A stretch of 64,000 nt of DNA from Halorubrum sp. CBA1229. GTDB lineage: Archaea > Halobacteriota > Halobacteria > Halobacteriales > Haloferacaceae. The notes beneath the pieces are model-generated. The model was not told the origin of the DNA, searched no databases, and saw only the letters and a program-made list of their open reading frames with translations. Each line of letters starts with the position of its first letter. The first letter of the stretch is position 1. Shown piece after piece: positions 39,741 through 48,905 of the stretch. The position numbers were made by a program, and so were the translations under genes. Where the stretch lies: the NCBI RefSeq assembly GCF_003721435.2, contig NZ_CP054585.1:1488001-1552000 (forward strand). The letters are read 5' to 3'.

Positions 39741-41048
39741 ATGTCACAGCAAGAAGTGAAAGAGGAGCTGTACGTCGACCAGTACACGCTCGGACTGGTG
39801 GGTCCCGACCAGGAGTGGGCCGGCACCGTCGCCGACGGCGGGACGGTGACGACGTACACGCCGCCCGGCTGCTGGGGGCCGATGGTCACCCCCTCGTTCC
39901 GAGGCGGCCACGAGGTGACGCGCCCGATCCGCGTCGAGGGCGCCGAGGTCGGCGACGCCGTCGCGATCCACATCCGCGACGTGGAGGTGACAAGCATGGC
40001 GACGAGCACGGGGTCGATGGACGAGCGCGAGGAGGCGTTCCGGGACGACCCGTTCGTCGACCACCGCTGTCCGGAGTGCGGGACGACGTGGCCCGACTCC
40101 TACGTCGAGGGGACCGGCGAGGACGCGATCCGCTGTGCGGAGTGCGGCGCCAACGCCTCCTCGTTCGGCTTCGAGTACGGCTACACCGTCGCGTTCGACC
40201 ACGAGAACGCGGTCGGCGTCACGCTCGACGAGGAGGGCGCCCACGAGCTCGCGACCGACGCCGACGAGGTGATGGACATCCCCGAGAACTCCCGGCAGCA
40301 CCCGATCCTGCTGTACGAGCCCGACGGGATGCCCGGCACGCTCGGTCGCCTCCGGCCCTTTATCGGCAACATCGGGACGACGCCGTCCGTGACGATGCCC
40401 GACTCGCACAACGCGGGCGACTTCGGGCAGAGCCTCATCGGCGCCGACCACGACTACGGCGTCGAGACCGAGGAAGACCTCGAGAAGCGCACCGACGGCC
40501 ACATGGACATCCCCGAGGTCCGGCCGGGCGCCACCCTCATCTGCCCCGTCGACGTCGACGGCGGGGGCGTCTACGTCGGCGACCTCCACGCGAACCAGGG
40601 GGACGGCGAGCTCTCCCTCCACACCACCGACGTGAGCGGCACCGTCACCATGGACGTCGAGGTGATCGAGGGGCTCGAGCTCGACGGCCCCGTGCTGCTC
40701 CCGAACGAGGAGGACCTCCCCTTCATCAGCGCGCCGTACACCGACGCGGAGCGCGAGGCGGGCCGCGAGCTCGGCGCCGAGCACGGCGTCGAGACGGAGA
40801 CGGAGATGGCGCCGATTCAGGTGGTCGGCTCCGGCGCCACGGTCAACGACGCCACGCAGAACGCCTTCGACCGCGCGACGAAGCTCTTAGCGATGAGCGA
40901 GGGCGAAGTTCGCGGGCGCTGCACCTTCACCGGCGGCGTCCAGATCGGCCGGCTCCCGGGCGTCGTCCAGCTCGACATGCTGGCGCCCCTCGATGTCCTC
41001 GAAGAGCGCGGCCTCGACGGGCTGGTCCGGGACCAGTACGACCTGTAG
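39741..41048 (+). CDS. Acetamidase/formamidase family protein with a CxxC insert
   Basis: 435 residues of the FmdA/AmdA family, which hydrolyse short amides to ammonia and acid. Seen: PPGCWGPMVTPSFRGGH, GGHEVTRPIRVEGAEVGDAV, MPDSHNAGDFG, VGDLHANQGDGEL, and ATVNDATQNAF. Two CxxC pairs (110/113, 132/135) form an inserted zinc-ribbon-like region that bacterial amidases lack to my knowledge. ATG 39741 starts at MSQQEV; an upstream in-frame TTG adds only poorly conserved residues. Confidence 0.85.
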   Translation: MSQQEVKEELYVDQYTLGLVGPDQEWAGTVADGGTVTTYTPPGCWGPMVTPSFRGGHEVTRPIRVEGAEVGDAVAIHIRDVEVTSMATSTGSMDEREEAFRDDPFVDHRCPECGTTWPDSYVEGTGEDAIRCAECGANASSFGFEYGYTVAFDHENAVGVTLDEEGAHELATDADEVMDIPENSRQHPILLYEPDGMPGTLGRLRPFIGNIGTTPSVTMPDSHNAGDFGQSLIGADHDYGVETEEDLEKRTDGHMDIPEVRPGATLICPVDVDGGGVYVGDLHANQGDGELSLHTTDVSGTVTMDVEVIEGLELDGPVLLPNEEDLPFISAPYTDAEREAGRELGAEHGVETETEMAPIQVVGSGATVNDATQNAFDRATKLLAMSEGEVRGRCTFTGGVQIGRLPGVVQLDMLAPLDVLEERGLDGLVRDQYDL

Positions 41049-41063
41049 CGTCGTCGGGGCGCC

Positions 41064-41708
41064 CTACTCTTCCGGCTCCGTCGCCGCTTCTTGCTCCGTC
41101 GCTTCCTCACAGTTGCAGCCGCCCGACGAGAGCAGCTCGGCCACGCCGTACCGCGAGCCGCAGTCCGTACAGAGCACGCCCACGTCGACCAGCACCCGGA
41201 ACTCCCCGAGCGTGAGGGCGGGCGTCTTCCGGAGCGCCCGGAGCTTCGACTCCGCGACCGAGACCAGCCGGCCGCGGAGCTTCCCGATCGCCCGGGACGC
41301 GTTCGTCGCGCGGTCCCCGCCGTCGCGCTCGTACTCCGCGCCGCGGTGCTCCCGGAGGTAGCTCCGGACGGCCTGATAGGTGACCACGTCGCAGTCGAGG
41401 GCGTCGACGTCGACGCCCTCGCGCTCGAGCCGCCGACGGAGCTGCGTGCGGTCGGCGGCGGTCACGTCGTCGCCCGTCAGCGACCGCACCACCGCGTCGA
41501 GCTCCCGCGCCGACAGCCGCACCCCGGCCTCGTCGACCTCGGCCTCGACGAGCCGGCGGTTGAACTCGGCGGCGAGGTCGCGCAGGCTCGTGTGGTCGTC
41601 GCCGGTCGCCGTCCACCGCGCCTCCAGCTCGTCGCCGACGCCCTCTAGGTCGTACTCGTCGACGAGCCGCGCCACCTTGGTCCGGCGGCCGCCGTCCGTG
41701 TCGGTCAT
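41064..41708 (-). CDS. rdfA: Rod-determining factor RdfA-like protein
   Basis: 214 residues. The pattern TKVARLVDEYDLEGVGDELEARWT, RDLAAEFNRRLVEAEV, LTGDDVTAADRTQLRRRLEREGVDVDALDCDVVTYQAVRSYLREHRGAEY (shown in part) is that of the haloarchaeal family named for rod-cell formation in Haloferax. A C-terminal VLCTDCGSRYGV plus GGCNCEE gives a likely zinc site. The family members number several per genome and other paralogs may have other roles, so the specific function is inferred. Confidence 0.75.
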   Translation of the reverse strand: MTDTDGGRRTKVARLVDEYDLEGVGDELEARWTATGDDHTSLRDLAAEFNRRLVEAEVDEAGVRLSARELDAVVRSLTGDDVTAADRTQLRRRLEREGVDVDALDCDVVTYQAVRSYLREHRGAEYERDGGDRATNASRAIGKLRGRLVSVAESKLRALRKTPALTLGEFRVLVDVGVLCTDCGSRYGVAELLSSGGCNCEEATEQEAATEPEE

Positions 41709-41838
41709 TCGTCACAACCACCGTCGGGCAGCGACATAGGCGTTACCGTCGCGCCGGCGGGCCGCGCCGACGGTCCCCGTCCCGTCTCGCCCCGAGCGGC
41801 ACCTATATGCCACCGCTCCCGGATCCGTCGGACACGAA

Positions 41839-43047
41839 ATGATGCGCCACGACGTCGCCATCGTCGGCGGCGGCTGCGTCGGGCTGTCGGTCGCCAAACA
41901 CCTCGCCGAGCGGACCGACCTCGACGTCGCCGTCATAGAGAAGGAACATCACCTCGCCTCCCACCAGAGCGGCCGGAACTCCGGCGTGCTCCACCCGGGA
42001 TTCAACTACCCGCCGGGCTCGAAGAAGGCGCGGTTCGCCACCGAGGGCACCGCCCGGATGAAGGCGTACTGCGAGGAGCACGGCGTCCCGTGCGAGGAGC
42101 TGGGCGTCCTCGTCGTCGCGACGGACGGCGAGGAGGAGGCGCGGCTCGACGACCTCGCGGAGCAGGCCGAGGCCAACGGCGTCGCCTACGAGCTGCTCGA
42201 CTCCCGCGAGGCGATCCGCGAACACGAGCCGCACGCGGAGGGCCAGGCCGCGTTCCACGCCCCGGAGGCCGCCTCCGTCGACTCCGAGCAGTACGTCTAC
42301 GCGCTCGCCCGCGAGGCCCGGGAGCTGGGGGTCACGATGTACACGGGCTACGAGGTCTCCCGGATCGAGGAGGCGGCCGAAGGATACCGGCTCGCGACGA
42401 GCAACGGTCGGTTCGAGGTCTCGTACCTGGTCAACGCGGCCGGGCTCCACGCCGACACGCTGGCCCACCAGGTCGGCGTCGGCGAGGAGTACCAGGTGGT
42501 CCCGTTCCGCGGCGAGTACTACGAGGTGCGCCCCGAGCGCGCCGAGCTCTGCGAGACGATGATCTACCCGACGCCGAACCCCGAGCTCCCCTTCCTCGGC
42601 GTCCACTACACCCGCCGGACCGACGGGAAGGTGATCGTCGGCCCGAACGCGGTGCTCGCGTTCGGCCGCGAGGCGTACGACAACACGGACGTGAACCCCC
42701 GCGAGCTGCTGGAGACGCTCACCTACGGCGGGTTCCGGCGGCTGCTCGCCTCGCCGCTGATGCTCTCGGTGGCGTGGGCGGAGCTGAACAAGTCGTACCG
42801 GAAAGAGAAGTTCGCGTCGGCGTCGCAGAAGCTGGTCCCCGACGTGCGGGCCGAGGACTTACAGAAGAGCTACGCCGGGATCCGCGCCCAGCTCGTGAGC
42901 GAGGACGGCGACCTGGTGAAAGAGCCGCTGTTCGTCGAGCGCGAGGACGCCGTCCACGTCCTCAACGCCGTCTCCCCCGGACTCACCTCCTCGCTGCCGT
43001 TCGGCGAGCACATCGCGGAGCGGCTCGCGGCGAAGGTGACCGTTTAA
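41839..43047 (+). CDS. lhgO: L-2-hydroxyglutarate oxidase
   Basis: 402-residue DAO-family flavoprotein oxidising L-2-hydroxyglutarate to 2-oxoglutarate, passing electrons to the membrane quinone pool in bacteria. FAD-binding GGGCVGLSVAKHLAE at the start, HQSGRNSGVLHPGFNYPPGSKKARF, VNAAGLHADTLAHQ and the C-terminal GIRAQLVSEDGDLV...AVSPGLTSSLPFGE match LhgO. ATG 41839 or 41842 are both possible. It heads the run of catabolic genes to its right. Confidence 0.9.
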   Translation: MMRHDVAIVGGGCVGLSVAKHLAERTDLDVAVIEKEHHLASHQSGRNSGVLHPGFNYPPGSKKARFATEGTARMKAYCEEHGVPCEELGVLVVATDGEEEARLDDLAEQAEANGVAYELLDSREAIREHEPHAEGQAAFHAPEAASVDSEQYVYALAREARELGVTMYTGYEVSRIEEAAEGYRLATSNGRFEVSYLVNAAGLHADTLAHQVGVGEEYQVVPFRGEYYEVRPERAELCETMIYPTPNPELPFLGVHYTRRTDGKVIVGPNAVLAFGREAYDNTDVNPRELLETLTYGGFRRLLASPLMLSVAWAELNKSYRKEKFASASQKLVPDVRAEDLQKSYAGIRAQLVSEDGDLVKEPLFVEREDAVHVLNAVSPGLTSSLPFGEHIAERLAAKVTV

Positions 43048-43261
43048 GTTCCGTCCGTCCGACGTTGAGACCACCACTCACGGGACGACGCCGAGAGAGC
43101 CGCCGCTCCCGCGCGGCGCGTCCCGCTCTCAGAACCATGACACTCCACCCGCTCCCCCCGATTCGCGGCGTCCCCGTTCGGGTCGCCACCGACGGTCGCA
43201 CTGCCCCTCGCGAGCGCCCCGCCCCTCGCGAGCGCTCCGCCACCTCGGACCGGAGGAGTCG

Positions 43262-44734
43262 ATGAGCCGCGGTCCCGACCGGCGGCCGGTCGAGCACCGG
43301 CTCCACGACGACGTGCCGACCGTCGACGCGGAGGCGGCGGCCGCCGCGCTCGACCCCGACGCGACGGTGCTCACGAGCGGCTTCGGCAGCGTCGGCTACC
43401 CGAAGGCGATCCCGCTCGCGCTGGCGTCGTCGCCCCGCGGCCTGTCGCTCACGCTGGTCGCCAGCGGGAACGTCGGCGACGAGATCGACGTCGACCTCGT
43501 GGAGTCCGGCGCCGTCGAGCGCCGGTTCTCCTACCAGTCCTCCCGGGTCGCCCGCGACCTGACGAACCGTCGCGAGGTGTCGTTCAGCGACCGGAACGCC
43601 TCCTCGATCGGCGACGAGGTCCAGCACGGCGGGATGGTCGACCCCGACGTCGCGATCGTCGAAGCGGTCGCCGTCGGCGAGGACTGGTTCGTGCCGTCGA
43701 CGTCGCTCGGCCAAGTGCCTGCGTTCGTGGAGGCGGCCGACAGGCTGTACGTGGAGCTGAACCGCCGCCAGCCGCTCGAACTGCAGGCGCTCCACGATAT
43801 CTACCGCCCGGACGCGCCGCCGAACCGCGACCCCGTCCCCATCTCCGACCCGGGCGAGCGCATCGGCACCACGCACGTCAGCTTCGACCCCGAGAAGCTG
43901 GCGGGCGTCGTGGAGACGGACATCGCGGACTCCACGTACACGTTCCGCGACCCGACCGACGACGACCTCGCCATCGCGGAGAACCTCGGAGCGTTCCTCG
44001 ACGCCGAGATGGAGCGCTCGCCGGTGTTCGAAGACGCCGTCCACCTCCAGTTCGGCGTCGGGTCGCTCGGGAACGCGCTGATGGGCGAACTCAAGGAGCT
44101 CGACTTCGGCGGCCGCGACGTCGTCTACTTCGGCGAGCTCATCCAGGACGGCCTGCTCGACATGCTCGACGACGGCCGCTTGGAGTGCGCGAGCGCGACG
44201 TCGATGGCGCTCACCGACGAGGGCCAGCAGCGACTCTTCGAGAACGTCGAGCGGTACGCCGAGGACGTCGTGCTGCGGCCGGCGGACGTCTCGAACCACC
44301 CGGGCGTCATCGATCAGTTCGGCGTCGTCGGCGTCAACAGCGCCATCGAGTTCGACATCTACGGGAACGTCAACTCCACGCACGTCGGCGGCAAGCAGAT
44401 GATCAACGGCGTCGGCGGCTCCGCGGACTTCAACCGGAACTCCTTGGTGACGGTCTGTGCACTTCCGTCGGCCCTGAAGGGCGGCGAAGTCTCCCGCGTC
44501 GTCCCGATGACGTTCCACGTCGACCACACCGAACACGACGTCGACGTGTTCGTCACCGAGCAGGGCGTCGCTGACGTCCGCGGGCTGTCGCCCGTCGAGC
44601 GCGCCGAGCGCATCATCGAGAACTGCGCGCACCCCGAGTTCGCGCCCGAACTGCGCTCGTACCTCGACGACGTCCGCGAGCAGGACAACCACATCCCGCA
44701 CGACGTCCAGCGCGCGGCCGAGTGGCACGAGTAA
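43262..44734 (+). CDS. Acetyl-CoA hydrolase/transferase family protein
   Basis: 490 residues, class I CoA-transferase of the AarC/Ach1/ScpC type that moves CoA between succinyl-CoA, acetyl-CoA and carboxylates. Seen: LTSGFGSVGYPKAIPLAL, LVASGNVGDEID, LQFGVGSLGNALMG, the region NSAIEFDIYGNVNSTHVGGK, and INGVGGSADFNRN. The catalytic Glu is expected in the AIEFDIYGN stretch. Follows lhgO by 214 bases containing short CCCCTCGCGAGCGC repeats and no gene. Convergent with the TRAP operon. Confidence 0.85.
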   Translation: MSRGPDRRPVEHRLHDDVPTVDAEAAAAALDPDATVLTSGFGSVGYPKAIPLALASSPRGLSLTLVASGNVGDEIDVDLVESGAVERRFSYQSSRVARDLTNRREVSFSDRNASSIGDEVQHGGMVDPDVAIVEAVAVGEDWFVPSTSLGQVPAFVEAADRLYVELNRRQPLELQALHDIYRPDAPPNRDPVPISDPGERIGTTHVSFDPEKLAGVVETDIADSTYTFRDPTDDDLAIAENLGAFLDAEMERSPVFEDAVHLQFGVGSLGNALMGELKELDFGGRDVVYFGELIQDGLLDMLDDGRLECASATSMALTDEGQQRLFENVERYAEDVVLRPADVSNHPGVIDQFGVVGVNSAIEFDIYGNVNSTHVGGKQMINGVGGSADFNRNSLVTVCALPSALKGGEVSRVVPMTFHVDHTEHDVDVFVTEQGVADVRGLSPVERAERIIENCAHPEFAPELRSYLDDVREQDNHIPHDVQRAAEWHE

Positions 44735-44825
44735 CGAGCGGGCCCGCTATTCTGCGGTTCCACACGCTGTTTCACAGTCGGAGTCGGCGGCGAAACGAAC
44801 GGGTGTGAGAAACGGGGACGGTCGG

Positions 44826-45068
44826 CTACAGGCTGACGCCGCCGCCAGTGAAGTAGAGTAACACCCACCAGCCGTAGCCGACGGCCAGTGCGATCGCCGT
44901 CAGTATCTCTAGGACCGTCACGTAGGTGTCGCCGTGGGTTCTGCGGAAGTCCTGAATCAGCTCGATGCGGCGCCAGACCGGCATCAGCGGATCCGGAACG
45001 ACTTCTTCGAGGCCGCCGACGTTTGACGTGTCGACCTGGTCTTCGGGGGCTTCCTGTTGGGAGCTCAT
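44826..45068 (-). CDS. Small single-helix membrane protein of the TRAP operon
   Basis: 80 residues with one membrane helix near the C-terminus (AIALAVGYGWWVLLYFTG) and a soluble N-terminal half. Its ATG overlaps the permease stop by four bases (45065-45068), so it is made with the TRAP permease. It is too short for a classical DctQ subunit (four helices, about 150 residues). The fused permease probably already includes DctQ function, so this may be an accessory subunit. Confidence 0.7.
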   Translation of the reverse strand: MSSQQEAPEDQVDTSNVGGLEEVVPDPLMPVWRRIELIQDFRRTHGDTYVTVLEILTAIALAVGYGWWVLLYFTGGGVSL

Positions 45069-47056
45069 TGTTTCACCTCCTTCCCGAGAGGGTTCTCGAG
45101 CCCGCGGACCATCACCTTCTCAGCGACGAAGACGGCGGCGAAGACGACGATGCCCGCGACCTTCGCGAGCACCATCGGGTACGTCATGACGAGCACGCCG
45201 AGCACCGTGAGCGCGCTCCGGGCGAGCATTTTGCGCCCGACGGACATCTCGAACGGGTAGTTCAGCCCGTAGATGATGGAGATGGCGCCCATCACGACTA
45301 GGAGGCCGACGAAGAGCGTGTTGAGTCCCGGAGACATCGAAATCAGAGCGGGGTTATAGACGAACGCGACGGGGAGGACGAACAGCGGCGCGGCGATTTT
45401 CAGCGCCGCTCCGCAGGTCCGCCAGAAGTTCGCCTCCGCGATACCCGCCGCGACGACGGCCGCCGTCGCCACCGGCGGTGTGATGCCCGCCAGGATGGCC
45501 GCGTAGAACATCGTGTAGTGAGCGGTGATCTCCGCGACGCCGAACTCGGAGACGAACGTCGGGACGATGAGGATAGCCACGATGACGTAGGCGGCCACCG
45601 TCGGCATCCCGACGCCCATTACGATGGCGACGGCCATCCCGAGCAACACCGCGAACAGCAGGATGCCGCCGGAGAGGTTGATCATCAACAGCGCGATCTT
45701 CGCGGGAACGCCGGTCGTCGAGAACAGGTTCACGACGCCGCTGATGACCACGAGGATGATGGCGATGGGCGCGAGGATGATGGCGCCTCGCCGGAAGCCG
45801 TGAATCGTGTTCTTGACCTGCGTGACGAACTCCGAGGCCGGCGAGACGTCCGAACCGTCGACGAGCCGCTGGAGCGGCGGCATCAGGACGCCTGTGAGTA
45901 TCATCGCGAACACGGTGTACATCGCCGACGTCATCACCGTGTACTGGGCGAAGCCGAGGTAGTAGATCAGGACGCCGAACGGGATGCCGAACCGCAGCGC
46001 CTCGGCGATCTTCTCGTTGCGCGAGAGCGTCTCGTCGAAGAACTCCGAGAACTCCATGTCCTGATCGCTGGAGTCGCTAATCGCGGTGTAGTGGACCGCG
46101 ATGGCGATCGACGTGACCAGGATCGCCGCGGGGACCAGCCCCGCGACGACGATGTTGAGGTACGCCACGCCGAGGTACGACGCCATCACGAACGCGGAGG
46201 CGCCCATGACCGGCGGGAGCACCTGTCCTGCGGTCGAGGCGACGGCTTCGATGCCGGCCGCGCGGTGGCCGGACATCCCGCTCTCTTTCATCGTCGGAAT
46301 CGTGAACGACCCCGTCATGGCGGCGTTCGCCGTGTACGAGCCGTTGATGGAGCCGATGACCGCAGAAGAGAGCACGGCCGTCTGTGCCACGCCCGAGCGG
46401 ATGCGGCCGGCCGCGACGATGGCCAGCCGGAGGATCAGGTCGAACGCGCCGTACGCGAACAGCAGTCCGGCGTACAGGAGGAACGGCGCGATCCACGACG
46501 CCGTCAGCTGTGTGAGCGAGCCGTAGAACCCGTACAGGTCCGTGACCGTCGCCTGGAGGAGGGTTAGCTGGTTCATCCCGGCGTGTCCGAGGACCCCGGG
46601 AACGGCGTCGCCGAACATCGCGTACAGCATCACGCTGATGACGAGTCCGAGGAATAGGTTCCCGAACTCGCGCCACGTGAGGTACAGCAGCGAGATGATG
46701 ATGAGCCGCGCGAGCATGTACTCGTGTTCGCTGGCGAACCCCTGACGCAGGAGATACACCATCTCGAAGTTCAGGAAGAAGTAAAACGACGCCGTGATGA
46801 GTACGCCGGCCGACGGTAGCAACACTAAGGCGTCTATCCGGCTGCCTTCTTCGAGCGATTCGCGGGTTTCGTCGAGGGCGTACACCGTCATGATGCCGCC
46901 GACGAACAGCACGGCGTACTTGACCGTCGACCACTGCTGGGTGGACGCCCACCAGAGGACGGTCACCCAGAACAGGACGGCTGTGAGCGTGACGCTGACG
47001 TCGAGGCCTCGTAGCCACCCCGCGGGACCGGTCTGTTGTTCGGATTGTGTATCCAT
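45065..47056 (-). CDS. TRAP transporter fused permease (DctQM type)
   Basis: 663 residues with about 17 predicted helices: an N-terminal DctQ-like region and a C-terminal DctM-like region. Seen: SSAVIGSINGSYTANAAMTGSFTIP, GIEAVASTAGQVLPPVMG and AFVMASYLGV, the conserved core of TAXI-type permeases, and VGMPTVAAYVIVAILIVPTF later on. Uptake of a carboxylate in symport with Na+ or H+ is expected. It is transcribed after the solute-binding gene with an internal AT-rich gap that has its own TATA-like sequence. Confidence 0.9.
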   Translation of the reverse strand: MDTQSEQQTGPAGWLRGLDVSVTLTAVLFWVTVLWWASTQQWSTVKYAVLFVGGIMTVYALDETRESLEEGSRIDALVLLPSAGVLITASFYFFLNFEMVYLLRQGFASEHEYMLARLIIISLLYLTWREFGNLFLGLVISVMLYAMFGDAVPGVLGHAGMNQLTLLQATVTDLYGFYGSLTQLTASWIAPFLLYAGLLFAYGAFDLILRLAIVAAGRIRSGVAQTAVLSSAVIGSINGSYTANAAMTGSFTIPTMKESGMSGHRAAGIEAVASTAGQVLPPVMGASAFVMASYLGVAYLNIVVAGLVPAAILVTSIAIAVHYTAISDSSDQDMEFSEFFDETLSRNEKIAEALRFGIPFGVLIYYLGFAQYTVMTSAMYTVFAMILTGVLMPPLQRLVDGSDVSPASEFVTQVKNTIHGFRRGAIILAPIAIILVVISGVVNLFSTTGVPAKIALLMINLSGGILLFAVLLGMAVAIVMGVGMPTVAAYVIVAILIVPTFVSEFGVAEITAHYTMFYAAILAGITPPVATAAVVAAGIAEANFWRTCGAALKIAAPLFVLPVAFVYNPALISMSPGLNTLFVGLLVVMGAISIIYGLNYPFEMSVGRKMLARSALTVLGVLVMTYPMVLAKVAGIVVFAAVFVAEKVMVRGLENPLGKEVKQ

Positions 47057-47080
47057 GTTTGGGTGTGGGTTTGTTTGTAG

Positions 47081-47096
47081 TAAAATATTAATATTA
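47081..47096 (-). promoter_or_regulatory. TATA-like sequence between the TAXI-binding protein and permease genes
   Basis: The minus strand reads TAATATTAATATTTTA (47081-47096), centred about 31 bases ahead of the permease ATG at 47056. It could give a separate permease promoter inside the operon. The gap 47057-47141 is strikingly AT-rich. Confidence 0.45.
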
Positions 47097-47141
47097 GTTG
47101 GATTCCGCTTCGCCAGTCGGAATTACGCCAGCTGGGAGAGG

Positions 47142-48278
47142 TTACGCCGTGTCGCCCTCTTGGAGGCTGTCGTCCCAGGCGTCGTTGTCCTTGTAGTACT
47201 GGACGGCACCGGGGTGGACCGGGATGCGCTCCTGCGCGTAGGCGAGCATCTCCTCGGCGGAGTCGTAGTCGTTGAACTGCGCTTCGCCGTTGTTGACGAC
47301 GTCGTTGTGCTCGTGGGCGACGCGGCAGAGCTCGTAGACGGCGTCCGGATTGGCTTCGGGGTTGAACGTGTAGTTGACCTCGAGGTCCCAGGTGAACACC
47401 TCGTCGGTGCCGATGTCCGTGCCCGCGATCTGCCAGTCGCTGTAGGGAGTCCGGGTCGTACCGGCGCCGGAGTACGAGTTCGCGGACTCGATGAGCGCGT
47501 CCGTCGGTTCGACGTAGTGGAGGTCAACGCGAGAGGCCATCTCCTGAACGAAGCCGGTGTACCGAACGCCCGGCGCGCCGTACGCGATGGACGCGTCGAT
47601 GGTCCCCTCCTCCATCGCGCCGGGCGCGTCACCGACGCCCATGTTCTGGATGTTCATCTGGTCGTAGACGTCCGCGGTCGGATCCTGCGACCAGACGTCG
47701 AGGGTCGTCGCGCGCGTCGAGTACCCCGGCTCGGCGGGATAGACGTTCGCGCCGGCGAGGTCGTCGAACGTCTCGATCCCCGTGCCGTCGCGGGCGACGA
47801 CGTAGATGCTGTACGGGAACGCGCCGAATCCGTACTGAGGGATTCTGGACACCGACTGCTCGGAGAATCGGCCGCGGTCGTCGAGCGCCTTGTTGAGCGA
47901 GTTGTTGTCGGTGATGCCGGCGTTGAACTGGTTCTGCGCCATCCGGTAGATGGTCCCGATGTAGCCGGGGCTCTCGATGGTCGAGTAGTCGAGAGTGTCG
48001 CTCTCCTGACTGACGGCGCGCTCGACGGCGAGCCCGACGTCCTGGGTCCCGCCGGCGGACGTCCCGACTCGGAGCGAGAGTTCCTCGCTGCCGCCGTCCG
48101 ACCCGTCGTCGCCGTCGGAGCCGTCAGAGCCGTCGGAGCCGTCCGACCCGTCGGAGCCGTCCGACCCGTCGGAGCCATCTCCACCGTCTCCCCCACCGCT
48201 ACAGCCGGCGAGTCCGGTGATGCCTACCGCGCCCGTGCCGTACAAAAACTTGCGTCGATTGATCGAGCTATCTGCCAT
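47142..48278 (-). CDS. TAXI family TRAP solute-binding lipoprotein
   Basis: 378 residues. Twin-arginine signal NRRKFLYGTGAVGITGLAG with lipobox AGC, then a Gly/Asp/Ser linker of about 38 residues (GSD repeats), then the binding domain (LRVGTSAGGTQDVGLAVERAV, AGITDNNSLNKALD, VFTWDLEVNYTFNPEANPDAV) typical of TAXI proteins. It catches a carboxylate outside the membrane for the permease. ATG 48278 is the first Met before the signal. First gene of the three-gene operon. Confidence 0.88.
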   Translation of the reverse strand: MADSSINRRKFLYGTGAVGITGLAGCSGGGDGGDGSDGSDGSDGSDGSDGSDGSDGDDGSDGGSEELSLRVGTSAGGTQDVGLAVERAVSQESDTLDYSTIESPGYIGTIYRMAQNQFNAGITDNNSLNKALDDRGRFSEQSVSRIPQYGFGAFPYSIYVVARDGTGIETFDDLAGANVYPAEPGYSTRATTLDVWSQDPTADVYDQMNIQNMGVGDAPGAMEEGTIDASIAYGAPGVRYTGFVQEMASRVDLHYVEPTDALIESANSYSGAGTTRTPYSDWQIAGTDIGTDEVFTWDLEVNYTFNPEANPDAVYELCRVAHEHNDVVNNGEAQFNDYDSAEEMLAYAQERIPVHPGAVQYYKDNDAWDDSLQEGDTA

Positions 48279-48389
48279 GCTCAACCATGACAATTCGGGC
48301 TACCGTTAACAATGTATCTGTTTGTTTCAGTTTAAACCGGAGGAATATTCCGCCTCGTGAAAACTGCCGAACACGTTGCGTGCGTCGGA

Positions 48390-48818
48390 TTACTCGTCGA
48401 TGATCACCGTCACCGGGCGGTCGGCCGAGAGCAACACCGACTGGGTCGTGCTCCCGAACAGCATCTTCCCGGTCGGGCTCCGTCGCCGTCCGCTCATGGT
48501 GATGTTGTCGACGTCGAGCTCCGCGGCGACCTCGCTGATCGTTTCCGCGGGGTCGCCGTGCTCGCGCCGCCTGGTCGTCTCGACGCCGGCCTCCGCCAGC
48601 CGGTCCTCGACGGCGTCGACGCTCTCTGGGTAGTTCTCCTCGTCCCACACGTCCTCGGAGTCGACGCGGCCGGCCTCGCCGCTGACCTCGAACCCCTCGT
48701 AGACGTTGAGTATCACTGCTTCAACCTCGTCGGCGGCGTTCGGCAGCGACGTGACGGCGTCGGCTGCGGACAACACGTTCCCGGCGTCCCCTCCGACGGG
48801 GAGCAGTACGCGGTACAT
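48390..48818 (-). CDS. Universal stress protein family (UspA)
   Basis: 142 residues with the alpha/beta nucleotide-binding fold. MYRVLLPVGGDAGN at the start, DVDNITMSGRRRSPTGKMLFGSTTQSVLLSADRPVTVIIDE at the end (quoted in part), matching the ATP-binding G-x2-G-x9-G(S/T) motif. Tandem USP next to transporters is common in haloarchaea. Sits upstream of the TRAP operon, on the same strand. Confidence 0.87.
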   Translation of the reverse strand: MYRVLLPVGGDAGNVLSAADAVTSLPNAADEVEAVILNVYEGFEVSGEAGRVDSEDVWDEENYPESVDAVEDRLAEAGVETTRRREHGDPAETISEVAAELDVDNITMSGRRRSPTGKMLFGSTTQSVLLSADRPVTVIIDE

Positions 48819-48905
48819 ACGAGCACCTAACCGAGCAACGCGTAATAAAAGTGCCTGCCGTCGGAGAGGTCGGGCCGCGACCGACTGGCGTCGGACGCCG
48901 AACCC

